Shown in pieces: positions 20,484 through 29,085 of a DNA stretch of 64,000 nucleotides. The translations under genes were made by a program, and so were the position numbers. Origin of the DNA: a virus. Positions within the stretch are counted from its first letter, which is position 1. Each line of letters begins with the position of its first letter. The notes under the pieces are model-generated. The model was given only the letters and a program-made list of their open reading frames with translations. It had not been told where the DNA came from and did no database searches. The DNA is taken from positions 124,001-188,000 of the IMG/VR virus record IMGVR_UViG_3300021963_000021, one strand, 5' to 3'.

Positions 20484-22268
20484 ATGACTTATCGCGTAGA
20501 CAGATATAATGGAACTTTTTTAACAAATGTTGCTGATGGCACCATTGATAGCACTACGGATTTAAGGTTCGTAGGCAGAAATTACTCTGGCTACGGTGAA
20601 GTCCAGAATGAAAATTTCTTACACTTATTGGAAAATTTCTCTAATACAGTGGCCCCTAGTAGACCAATTAATGGTCAAATTTGGTATGATTCTGGTACAA
20701 AGAAACTAAAATTCTATGACGGAATAAAATTTAAAGTAGCTAGTGGAGCAGAAGTTGCTTCTACAGCACCTTCAGGACTAGCAGCAGGTGACCTATGGTT
20801 CGATTCTGGCACTAATCAGTTGTCGGCATGGAACGGTTCAAGCTTCGTTCTTATTGGTCCACAAAGCGCACCCGGTTTTGGTACTTCACAGATCGTTACA
20901 CAGGTAGTAAAAGATACTAACAACACTAGCCACGTGATACTACGAGCAGTAGTAGGTGGCGTAACTACGGCGGTATTCAGCAATGATCCAGACTTTACAC
21001 TTTCTACATCCAACAACATTTCGGGTTTTTCGGAAACCGGTCGTCAAATTAAAAAGGGTATTACACTAAACTCGGTTTTATCGTCAGGGGTCAGTGACAG
21101 CGCAGGCTATAGATTCTGGGGCACAGCAAGTAACTCGGAAAGACTGGGCGGACAAACAATTGATAAATTTATTCGTAGTGATGCCGAGGGCGGCTTCACT
21201 GCTGAGATTAATTTTAAAGCTGGCCTTACTATTAATTCTGGAAACAGAAAAGACCTGAGAATTTGGGTCAATACTAATCAGCAGCCTACTATTGAAAATC
21301 AAGTTAACGGCCCGATAGTAATGAGAATTTCAAACAGCGGATCTCAGACTGACAAAGACGATATGCTGATCATGACTAGAGATCAGTTTGATAACAGTGA
21401 TGCTACATCGGCAAATGCTATATTTCCAGGTACTACAGGTAAACTTAATTTTGGTTCATCTAATAAGAGATGGAAAAGCATCTTTGCTAACACTGTAATA
21501 TCTAATCTAGTAGGAAATGTTACTGGAAACACAACCGGTGTACACAAAGGAAACATATTATCAGCAAACGATACTGTGGCATTTAATGCTACAACAAGAG
21601 CGTTTGTTGGCGACAGCTTTACAGGATCATTTACTGGCCCATTAACTGGCCAATCAACCTCATCTATTACATCATCTAAATTAAACAACTTAGATCCTAG
21701 TGAATTGGCTACTCCTGGATTAGCAACCATTCCTATTAGAACATCGTCTGGTATTATTCGAGCTGCGAGATTTGAAGGTCAAGCAACAGATTCTATAACA
21801 GTTAACGGTAGAGCACTATCTGTAACCAAAGATCCAAACACAATCGTCCTGCGAAACGCTGGTGGCGACGTTGAAGCACGTTATTTTAACGGCACGGCCA
21901 CTTCAGCTCAATATGCTGACTTAGCAGAGATATATAAAACTGACAAAGAATACGAAGTTGGAACTGTAGTAGCAGTTGGCGGTGATGCTGAAGTAACTGA
22001 AAGTATTTTAGGTGATAGAGCCATTGGTGTTATATCTGAGCATCCTGCGTATCTAATGAACAAAGATGCCGAAGGACAAGCGGTAGCACTAAAAGGTCGT
22101 GTGCCTGTTAAAGTTTCTGGAAGAGTTAAAAAAGGTCAGAGACTAGTAGCAGGCGCCAACGGCAGAGCAGTAGCCGCCACACATCATACATTAATGGATG
22201 TTTTTGCGATAGCATTAGAAACGCACACAGAACCGACAGACGGCGTGATTGAAGCGATAATAATATAA
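20484..22268 (+). CDS. Fibre protein with conserved C-terminal domain (paralogue 5 of 5)
   Basis: 594 aa. Shared head at residues ~1-130 (FVGRNYSGYGEVQNENFLHLL, GQIWYD, GDLWFD...WNGSS). The shaft has GNVTGNTTG elements. The last ~115 residues (from YADLAEIYKTDKEYEVGTVV) form a compact domain with VISEHPAYLMN and VPVKVSGRVKKGQRLV, seen at the C-termini of many phage fibres and resembling autoproteolytic fibre-chaperone domains; cleavage is not demonstrable here. It has its own late-promoter octamer. Confidence 0.8.
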   Translation: MTYRVDRYNGTFLTNVADGTIDSTTDLRFVGRNYSGYGEVQNENFLHLLENFSNTVAPSRPINGQIWYDSGTKKLKFYDGIKFKVASGAEVASTAPSGLAAGDLWFDSGTNQLSAWNGSSFVLIGPQSAPGFGTSQIVTQVVKDTNNTSHVILRAVVGGVTTAVFSNDPDFTLSTSNNISGFSETGRQIKKGITLNSVLSSGVSDSAGYRFWGTASNSERLGGQTIDKFIRSDAEGGFTAEINFKAGLTINSGNRKDLRIWVNTNQQPTIENQVNGPIVMRISNSGSQTDKDDMLIMTRDQFDNSDATSANAIFPGTTGKLNFGSSNKRWKSIFANTVISNLVGNVTGNTTGVHKGNILSANDTVAFNATTRAFVGDSFTGSFTGPLTGQSTSSITSSKLNNLDPSELATPGLATIPIRTSSGIIRAARFEGQATDSITVNGRALSVTKDPNTIVLRNAGGDVEARYFNGTATSAQYADLAEIYKTDKEYEVGTVVAVGGDAEVTESILGDRAIGVISEHPAYLMNKDAEGQAVALKGRVPVKVSGRVKKGQRLVAGANGRAVAATHHTLMDVFAIALETHTEPTDGVIEAIII

Positions 22269-22277
22269 GGATTAGAG

Positions 22278-23495
22278 ATGGCATTACCAGCAACCCCAGC
22301 GGCACAGTACGATCCAGTTAGATATAGCGATTATAACAATCTCTATAATTATGTTGCGGATACGTTAGGCCCAATACCAGTAGACGGCGGCAATGTCTTT
22401 GGGTACAGACTTGGTCGCGGTTATGGCCAATTGACATCGACTTTTAATTCTTTATTGTATCCTTTTACTAGAACTATTACAAATATCAGTAATGCTAATC
22501 CTGCGGTAGTTACGACATCATTAGCACACAACCTTGTTGCTGACGAAGTGGTGTTTTTAGGAAACTTTACACAGAGCGGATGGAATACTTCTCCTCTAGA
22601 AGGAAACTATCAGATAGTTGACCAGGTGTTGACATCTAACACCTTTACACTTAGAAACATAGATACACGATTAACTAATGGTTATGTTGCTTGGGGGTCT
22701 GGACAAACAGGCCAATGCAGCCAGCCTATTATTAGTGCCAACCAATTCAACAATCTAAAAACAGATGTAAACAAAATCGTTAAACATACTACAGGAGTTA
22801 ACGCAACAGTAGCGCAGTTACCTATAGTTGCTCGAGGAACTGCTATTAACCATAGCGTGTATCTTCCATATTACAATACAGTAGACAGTGTTTATAACGC
22901 TAACTTAAAATTAGGTGAAAGTATTGAGTATCTAACACCAACTAGACCTACAAGGACTGCTAGTTGGAACTCTAGTATCACTACAGAACTTACAGTACAG
23001 TGGCCAACTGAATATGATTTTGTACAATATTTTAACACCGGCGGCCTTTTAAAATTTAACATTTTAGTTACATCTATTTCAAGTGGCTCGAGCACAGCAA
23101 AAAACCAATCATACTTCGATTTGGCTAACAATAATTTTCCATTATATTATGGTGCTTATACCAAAGCAGTAATGGGATACGTTGACACCACCAAGTGGGC
23201 CAACGCAGGTGCGTATGGAGCATCGCTAGCTGGCTATACTGAAATCTATAGAGTGGCGCCATCGGGCACCTATGCTGCTAACTATTATAGACTCCAGCAT
23301 CGTTTGATCAATGCTCGAACATTGTCATTTATTCTAACTGCTCAAGACGATGTTGCCAACGCATTTGCTCAAGATGTCACTGCTGACTTTGAATTTAATA
23401 TATCACTGATATATTCCACAGGATCAGTTGTACTGAATTCCAATCCGTTGACTCAGGTTTCTATCGTTTATCAGCAGACCTGGAACGGTTCATAA
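22278..23495 (+). CDS. Putative virion structural protein
   Basis: 405 aa, Asn/Thr/Tyr-rich, mostly beta in character. It lacks the shared fibre head and has no recognised catalytic motif. It starts 9 nt after the fifth fibre gene with AAGGA upstream and ends just before a strong hairpin terminator, so it is the last gene of the late virion operon. Probably a minor tail or fibre-tip protein; no family identified. Confidence 0.7.
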   Translation: MALPATPAAQYDPVRYSDYNNLYNYVADTLGPIPVDGGNVFGYRLGRGYGQLTSTFNSLLYPFTRTITNISNANPAVVTTSLAHNLVADEVVFLGNFTQSGWNTSPLEGNYQIVDQVLTSNTFTLRNIDTRLTNGYVAWGSGQTGQCSQPIISANQFNNLKTDVNKIVKHTTGVNATVAQLPIVARGTAINHSVYLPYYNTVDSVYNANLKLGESIEYLTPTRPTRTASWNSSITTELTVQWPTEYDFVQYFNTGGLLKFNILVTSISSGSSTAKNQSYFDLANNNFPLYYGAYTKAVMGYVDTTKWANAGAYGASLAGYTEIYRVAPSGTYAANYYRLQHRLINARTLSFILTAQDDVANAFAQDVTADFEFNISLIYSTGSVVLNSNPLTQVSIVYQQTWNGS

Positions 23496-23510
23496 TTAAG
23501 TATATCCTAC

Positions 23511-23546
23511 AATATCCTAGCATAAGTATCATGCTAGGATATTTTT
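23511..23546 (+). terminator. Intrinsic terminator hairpin
   Basis: A perfect 13-bp inverted repeat (23511-23523 with 23531-23543) with a 7-nt loop (23524-23530) runs into a T tract at 23542-23546. The following gene's ATG is at 23547, so the hairpin occupies the place where a ribosome-binding site would be expected. Confidence 0.85.
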
Positions 23547-23903
23547 ATGGATAAAAATCTGGAAAACATAATAGAGTTGTCGGATAAGATGTTGTCTTTT
23601 AGGACACAGCAGCTCTACGTCAAAGAAAAATTTGAAGCAGAAACTGTAGTAGGGTATTCCGGCGGAATCTTTAAAATTGATCAATCTTTGATATCCTATA
23701 TCAAAACTATAATTGATCTAGGAAAAAAAGACAATGTTGTAGTATTGGACATGAATCAACAGCCGATTCTAATACAAGATCTAACAGTGTTTCTAAGTGA
23801 TATAGTTGATAAACATCTTTCTGCCCTAGGAAGATACTATTTCCAAATACAAGAACTTAAAAAATCAAAACCGGGTTCTTGGAGAATAACACGCAAGGCA
23901 TGA
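23547..23903 (+). CDS. Small conserved phage protein, unknown function
   Basis: 118 aa, soluble, mixed helix and strand, with a basic C-terminus (SKPGSWRITRKA). No recognised motif. Its ATG follows the T tract of a terminator hairpin with no visible Shine-Dalgarno sequence. Its TGA overlaps the ATG of the first glycosyltransferase (ATGA), so it is the first gene of the accessory cassette. The start could lie further in, but the next Met (codon 15) has no better ribosome-binding site. Confidence 0.6.
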   Translation: MDKNLENIIELSDKMLSFRTQQLYVKEKFEAETVVGYSGGIFKIDQSLISYIKTIIDLGKKDNVVVLDMNQQPILIQDLTVFLSDIVDKHLSALGRYYFQIQELKKSKPGSWRITRKA

Positions 23904-24730
23904 AACAAGGTGCCCTAATATTTGCCCATAATTCAGAGACTCTTAATTACTTAAAGATGTCTTTAGTGTCGGCAAGGCTAGTTAAAAAAAATCTTAATGT
24001 TCCTGTTTGTATAGTCACTGATCAATACAGTCTTGATCAAACACAAATAGACCTTTCTCAGCATGTTGATCATGTAGTATTAATTCCCAAACCCGCAGTA
24101 GATAATTATCGTAACTTAAACAACACAAGACATGCTTTTATAAATGGCAGTAGACACTCTGCTTGGAGTCTTACACCGTTTGATCGAACGCTGCTGATAG
24201 ATTCAGATCTGTTGATTATGTCTGATGCTTATTCTCAGTACTGGGACTCAGAAGATTTTTTAATGTGCGGCAGTATGACAGATTTAATTGGCAATAAATT
24301 AAGCCAAGAAGAGATGCGAGTATCGGATCATACAATTAGACTTCGATGGGCTACTGCTGTAATGTTTACAAAGAATGAATATACTAAGAAGATTTTTGAT
24401 ACAGTTGAATTTGTAAAAAGAGAATACAGGTATTTTTCGGATCTTTACGAATTTGATTCTAGAAATTTTAGAAATGACATTGCTTTTTCGATAGCAGCAC
24501 ACATAACAAACGGCTTTAAAGAAGCAGACATATTTTTACCATCACCGTTGTTTTTTACAGACGTTGATAACATCATTGATGTAGTTGACGACCAACTTTT
24601 GATATTAGCTACTAACGGATCAAAAAATATAATACTTCCGTTAAATGGAATCGACATACATTTCCTTAATAAGAAAAATATTTTAGAAAATTATGATAAG
24701 TTAATGGAGTTAGTATGTTTGGATACTTGA
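23900..24730 (+). CDS. Glycosyltransferase-like protein (GT-A fold)
   Basis: 276 aa from the ATG that overlaps the previous stop (ATGA). The N-terminal Rossmann-like half runs from GALIFAHNS and contains a D-x-D nucleotide-sugar/metal motif in the context RTLLIDSDLLIMSD, as in GT8/GT2-type transferases. It resembles its downstream neighbour in layout (both have 'LLIDSDL/CLDADMI' after ~85 residues and a conserved RND/TDEAFALAA-type region). No membrane segments. Donor and acceptor unknown; possible acceptors are virion proteins or host surface glycans. Confidence 0.65.
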   Translation: MKQGALIFAHNSETLNYLKMSLVSARLVKKNLNVPVCIVTDQYSLDQTQIDLSQHVDHVVLIPKPAVDNYRNLNNTRHAFINGSRHSAWSLTPFDRTLLIDSDLLIMSDAYSQYWDSEDFLMCGSMTDLIGNKLSQEEMRVSDHTIRLRWATAVMFTKNEYTKKIFDTVEFVKREYRYFSDLYEFDSRNFRNDIAFSIAAHITNGFKEADIFLPSPLFFTDVDNIIDVVDDQLLILATNGSKNIILPLNGIDIHFLNKKNILENYDKLMELVCLDT

Positions 24731-25572
24731 TCATAATATCTAATGACAGTAAAAGAAACTATGCTGCTATGGCCACGCTGTTGGCGTTGTCTATCAAACA
24801 TACACAGCCTAGTGGCTACGACAATGTAGCAATAGTTACAGATGATCAAGAACAGGTAAAACTTTTTAAAGCATTGCCATACTTTGATAGAGTAATATTT
24901 TGGAACGAAAAAACACATTGGGATGGTAGAAGTTTCATGGATAAATTGACTCCGTGGGAACAGACTATTTGTCTCGATGCTGATATGATTTTTACTAGAG
25001 ATTACAGTCATTGGGTAGATCACTTCTTAAAAAATTGTGAGTTGTATATTCCTTCTACGGCCTATACATTTAGAGGTGACATAGTTACTTCTAATTATTA
25101 TAGAGAAACTTTTGTAAAAAATTCTCTGCCTAATCTTTATTCTGCTTATACCTACTTTACAAAAACCAGCGAGCTGGCTAGAGACTTTTTCAATTTACAA
25201 AGAGCTATAATAGAAAATCCGATTGAGTTTAAAAATCTCTATCTAGAAAAATTAATTCCTGAAGTGGTAGGAACAGATGAAGCTTTTGCTCTTGCTGCTA
25301 AAATTTTAGGAATAGAATCTCAAATATCTTACAAGATGAATTTTCCTAGATTTGTCCACATGAAGCCAATGGTCCAAGATTTTAAAAATCCTATTACAAC
25401 AACAGGCGTTGATCTTGGGTATTATTTTAATAATGATAATAAAATAAAGATAGGACAATACTATCAGACTGATATATTACACTACGCAGATAAAGATCTT
25501 GATATTGAAAGCATGATTAAGAATTATGAAAAGATGATGTTTAAAGGATTAAAAAACTATGAACATCTATAA
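24715..25572 (+). CDS. Glycosyltransferase-like protein (GT8-like)
   Basis: 285 aa. D-x-D motif in QTICLDADMIFTRD (near residue 85), and a later GTDEAFALAAKILG helix plus PRFVHMKP, a layout typical of GT8-like enzymes that use UDP-sugars. It overlaps the upstream transferase by 16 bases and the next gene by 14, consistent with co-translation. No secretion signal. Acceptor unknown. Confidence 0.65.
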   Translation: MFGYLIIISNDSKRNYAAMATLLALSIKHTQPSGYDNVAIVTDDQEQVKLFKALPYFDRVIFWNEKTHWDGRSFMDKLTPWEQTICLDADMIFTRDYSHWVDHFLKNCELYIPSTAYTFRGDIVTSNYYRETFVKNSLPNLYSAYTYFTKTSELARDFFNLQRAIIENPIEFKNLYLEKLIPEVVGTDEAFALAAKILGIESQISYKMNFPRFVHMKPMVQDFKNPITTTGVDLGYYFNNDNKIKIGQYYQTDILHYADKDLDIESMIKNYEKMMFKGLKNYEHL

Positions 25573-26143
25573 GATCTATGTTGATAAAAATTTGGGGACA
25601 GTTATAATGTTCTCAAACAGCGATCTGCCAGAAATGGATCATCCTGATTTTTTACCATTTACTGTTCCTGAGCAATATAGTGAACTATTTGATAGAATAA
25701 AAGAGGGTAAAGATTCTTTGAGCAGAATACGTGTAAACGTAAGCAGTAAAGAATTTAAAATTTATTCTTTAAATGATTTTAAAGACACTGACTATGAGTA
25801 TGGTAAATGGTTTAAATTACCTTGTTATAGAAGGAATCCTCCCGTCGAGGCAGATTTGATATTAACGATTATCAGTAAAAATTTTAAACCTTATCTATCT
25901 TTAAAGTTTGTCGGGGACCCTAAGATTTTAAAAGATCCCAAACGTCATTCTTTAAATTTCTATTTCACTAAACAAAATGATTTAAATTGTTTGTATGAAT
26001 CTTTCCATACAGACTTCGACAAACTAGACAAGAACAACGAAATCGTTTTTCCTATAGAGCGTATAGATCCTGATAAATTATTTCAAAATAATTTCAGTGT
26101 TTATTATAGAAAAATTTTTAAAACGGTATATTACGTATTATGA
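25559..26143 (+). CDS. Unknown protein of the glycosyltransferase/radical SAM cassette
   Basis: 194 aa, Lys/Phe/Asp-rich, with no recognised domain and no membrane segment. It overlaps the upstream glycosyltransferase by 14 bases and shares an ATGA overlap with the next gene, so it belongs to the same translation unit. No homology can be claimed from reading. Confidence 0.6.
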   Translation: MNIYKIYVDKNLGTVIMFSNSDLPEMDHPDFLPFTVPEQYSELFDRIKEGKDSLSRIRVNVSSKEFKIYSLNDFKDTDYEYGKWFKLPCYRRNPPVEADLILTIISKNFKPYLSLKFVGDPKILKDPKRHSLNFYFTKQNDLNCLYESFHTDFDKLDKNNEIVFPIERIDPDKLFQNNFSVYYRKIFKTVYYVL

Positions 26144-27042
26144 AACCATCAGATTTAGAAGTGATTTTTATCAGTTATGACGAGCCTAACGCAGATTTAA
26201 ATTATTCAGACTTATTAACTAAAGCACCATGGGCTAAAAGAATACACGGTGTTAAAGGCAGCGACAATGCGCATAAAGCTGCCGCAGCTGAATCATCTAC
26301 TGATTGGTTTGTTACAGTAGATGGTGACAACAAAGTAGATCCGAAGTTTTTTAACATTGAAATAGAAGAATTGCCAAATGTTAATGTATACGGATGGTGT
26401 GGTAAAAACAACATAAATGGTCTACGCTATGGCAATGGTGGTTTGAAAATCTGGAACAAACAATTTGTATTAGATATGAAGACACACGAGTCTGCTGAAG
26501 ATCCAAGAGCACAGGTTGATTTTTGCTGGGAAGCCGGATACATGAACTTTCCTACAGTGTTCAGTGAAACAATCATTAACTCAACTCCCTTCCAAGCATG
26601 GCGAGCAGGATTCCGTGAAGGTGTTAAGATGCTGTTGAAAGACGGACTTAAGATTGATAAAGCACGTCTTAAACAAGAAGTATATTGGCATAACATACAT
26701 AGACTTCGTATGTGGAGTTGCGTCGGGTCACATGTACCTAATGGAAATTATGCCATACTCGGTGCTAGGATGGGCAGCTGGATGGCATATTGTACTGATT
26801 GGGATCACATAAATGTTAGAGATTTTGATGTGTTAAAAGATCTCTATGAAAAGAATGTCACGCACGATGATATTGAGAATGACATAAAAGATCTAGGAAA
26901 AGAGTTACGAATTAACCTGGGGTTGAATTGGTCTTATTTTATACCCGAACAAAGTGAGTATGTTGTAGAGATGTATGAAGAATCTATAGCATTGGGACAG
27001 ACATATTTTAACAAGGCTCCGATATGGAAAAGTTCTTCTTAG
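26140..27042 (+). CDS. Putative glycosyltransferase, paralogue of the next gene
   Basis: 300 aa. A GT-A-like core with a D-x-D motif in WFVTVDGDNKVD (residues ~57-68), then YGNGGLKIWNKQF and FQAWRAGFREGVKML. The last two blocks recur in the following gene as YGHGGVKIFQKKY and FHAWRTAFRECVKL, so the two arose by duplication. Resembles GT2-type nucleotide-sugar transferases, but the family call is tentative. Coupled to both neighbours by start/stop overlaps. Confidence 0.6.
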   Translation: MKPSDLEVIFISYDEPNADLNYSDLLTKAPWAKRIHGVKGSDNAHKAAAAESSTDWFVTVDGDNKVDPKFFNIEIEELPNVNVYGWCGKNNINGLRYGNGGLKIWNKQFVLDMKTHESAEDPRAQVDFCWEAGYMNFPTVFSETIINSTPFQAWRAGFREGVKMLLKDGLKIDKARLKQEVYWHNIHRLRMWSCVGSHVPNGNYAILGARMGSWMAYCTDWDHINVRDFDVLKDLYEKNVTHDDIENDIKDLGKELRINLGLNWSYFIPEQSEYVVEMYEESIALGQTYFNKAPIWKSSS

Positions 27043-27704
27043 CATTTGACGATCCAAATTCAAAAGAAAACTTTGATCGTGCTAGATCGATGATCCCTGA
27101 TCTACAGGAAGTTAACACAAAAATGTCTATAGTTGAATCACATAAACTGTGCGGGTCAATGTCGTTGACTAATCAATTTATGGTATTAGATGCTGATTCG
27201 TACTTGTTAGATGAATTCAATATGGCAGAACTTTATAACATCTGTAAAGACTCAGATTGGATTTACATATTTTCTGCTAGAAATCCCGTAAACGATTTAG
27301 AGTATGGTCACGGTGGTGTAAAGATATTTCAAAAAAAATATTTTAATAACAATGAAGTTATAGATTTTTCTACTAGCTTTTTAGGAAAGATCCGCACTGT
27401 TAAAAAAACACTAAACATACATAGATTTAATTCTAGCGCATTTCACGCATGGCGTACAGCATTTAGAGAATGTGTTAAGCTAAGTTCTTCCACTATTGTT
27501 AACAGAAATAAAATAGACGACGAATATAGATTGACAGTGTGGTGTGAAAAATTCAACGATGTTGAATACGCAGAATTTGTCAAACTAGGAGCGATACAGG
27601 GCAGAGACTTTGGTAATTCAAATAAAAATAATCCTGCTGAGCTTAAAAAGATAAATGATTTTATATGGTTAAACAGATCCTATGAACAAGTGGTACAACG
27701 ATAG
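27024..27704 (+). CDS. Putative glycosyltransferase, shorter paralogue
   Basis: 226 aa. Shares with the upstream 300-aa protein the Y-G-x-G-G-x-K-I block and the F-x-A-W-R-x-x-F-R-E-x-V-K block, and has a D-x-D in MVLDADSYLLD. It lacks about 70 residues, mainly at the C-terminus, so it may have a different acceptor or be a partner subunit. It overlaps the upstream gene by 19 bases and the radical SAM gene by 23. Confidence 0.55.
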   Translation: MEKFFLAFDDPNSKENFDRARSMIPDLQEVNTKMSIVESHKLCGSMSLTNQFMVLDADSYLLDEFNMAELYNICKDSDWIYIFSARNPVNDLEYGHGGVKIFQKKYFNNNEVIDFSTSFLGKIRTVKKTLNIHRFNSSAFHAWRTAFRECVKLSSSTIVNRNKIDDEYRLTVWCEKFNDVEYAEFVKLGAIQGRDFGNSNKNNPAELKKINDFIWLNRSYEQVVQR

Positions 27705-29085
27705 ACTTGAATACAAAAAAGAATTAGACACCATTGGTCACGGATTTTGTTCGGCTAAATGGAGTCAAGTTACCATACACTTAGGTACGGGGCATAATCA
27801 CAGTTGTCATCATCCTAGGACACATTTTATTCCTATTGAAGAAATAGTCGAAGATCCAACAGCATTACACAATACAAAATTTAAAAAAGAAATACGTAGG
27901 CAGATGCTCAACGGTGAACGTCCAACGGAATGCGATTACTGTTGGAAAGTCGAAGATGCTGGCGAGCCTCTTAGCGACAGAGTATTAAAAAGTTATGAAC
28001 CGTGGAGCAGAGATTATTTTGACAAAATAATAAAAGCAGGATCGGAAGGTAATGTAGATCCTAGCTACTTAGAAGTTAGTTTTTCAAATGTTTGTAATTT
28101 TAAATGTTCTTATTGCTCTCCTGATGTTAGCAGTCAGTGGATGGAAGAAATTAAACAGCACGGACCTTACCCTACGTCTATACGATACAATAATATTGAT
28201 TGGATACAGAAGCAGGATAAGATGCCAATTCCTGAGCGTGAATACAATCCATATGTAGAAGCATTTTGGAAGTGGTGGCCGGACCTTTATAAAAATTTAC
28301 ATACATTCCGCATTACAGGCGGTGAACCATTATTAACTAAACACACATTTCGTGTATTAGATTATATAATTGAAAATCCTAACAAGAATCTAGAACTTAG
28401 CATTAACAGTAATTTCTGTGTACCTGATGATGTATTTGAAAAGTTTCTTTCGAAATTAGAAATAATACAATCAAAAAAATCAGTGAAGCATTTAGTTGTG
28501 TTTACTAGCTGTGAAGCAGCAGGGCCAAAAGCTGAATATATTAGACACGGATTGAATTATGCCAAATGGTATTCTAATTGTAATTTGTTTTTACAAAGAA
28601 TACCAAATGCTAAACTAGGTATTATGAGCACCTATAATGCGCTGTCAGTTACTAGCTATACTGATTTCTTAAAAGACATGTGGTTGTTAAATTATACGCA
28701 CAGCAAAAAGAAATGGTATCAATCAATCGCTAGCTTAGTGTCGACTGGTGATTTAGGTAAGCATCCATTGATATTAGATATTCCGTATCTTAATAACCCA
28801 CCGCATCAGACTGTGGGAATACTTACGCCCGACTACATACCTCGTATACAAGAATCTATTGATTACATGAACTCTAATAAAGAGTTCTATAAATCAGAAA
28901 CTCAAAAATTAGAAAGACTATTAAAAGTTTTTGAACCAAAAATTCTTGATGACAATCCTGGTAAAGCGCAGCACAGAAAAGATTTTGTTTCTTTTGTTGA
29001 CGAGCACGATAAGAGACGAGGAACGAACTTTTTAAGTACGTTCCCCGAAATGACAGAGTTTTATAACTTTTGTAAAACTTACTGA
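27682..29085 (+). CDS. Radical SAM enzyme with N-terminal cysteine domain
   Basis: 467 aa. The radical SAM cluster motif is C138-x3-C142-x2-C145 (SNVCNFKCSYC), followed by RITGGEPLL, the SAM-binding GGE motif. Before it, residues ~23-90 hold a His/Cys-rich segment (GHNHSCHHPR and ECDYCW; C42, C84, C87) that looks like an extra iron-sulfur ('twitch'/SPASM-like) domain, placed N-terminally rather than C-terminally. Such enzymes often modify peptides. It is the last gene of the glycosyltransferase cassette, overlapping the preceding gene by 23 bases; the start ATG at 27682 is fixed by that coupling. Substrate unknown. Confidence 0.8.
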   Translation: MNKWYNDRLEYKKELDTIGHGFCSAKWSQVTIHLGTGHNHSCHHPRTHFIPIEEIVEDPTALHNTKFKKEIRRQMLNGERPTECDYCWKVEDAGEPLSDRVLKSYEPWSRDYFDKIIKAGSEGNVDPSYLEVSFSNVCNFKCSYCSPDVSSQWMEEIKQHGPYPTSIRYNNIDWIQKQDKMPIPEREYNPYVEAFWKWWPDLYKNLHTFRITGGEPLLTKHTFRVLDYIIENPNKNLELSINSNFCVPDDVFEKFLSKLEIIQSKKSVKHLVVFTSCEAAGPKAEYIRHGLNYAKWYSNCNLFLQRIPNAKLGIMSTYNALSVTSYTDFLKDMWLLNYTHSKKKWYQSIASLVSTGDLGKHPLILDIPYLNNPPHQTVGILTPDYIPRIQESIDYMNSNKEFYKSETQKLERLLKVFEPKILDDNPGKAQHRKDFVSFVDEHDKRRGTNFLSTFPEMTEFYNFCKTY

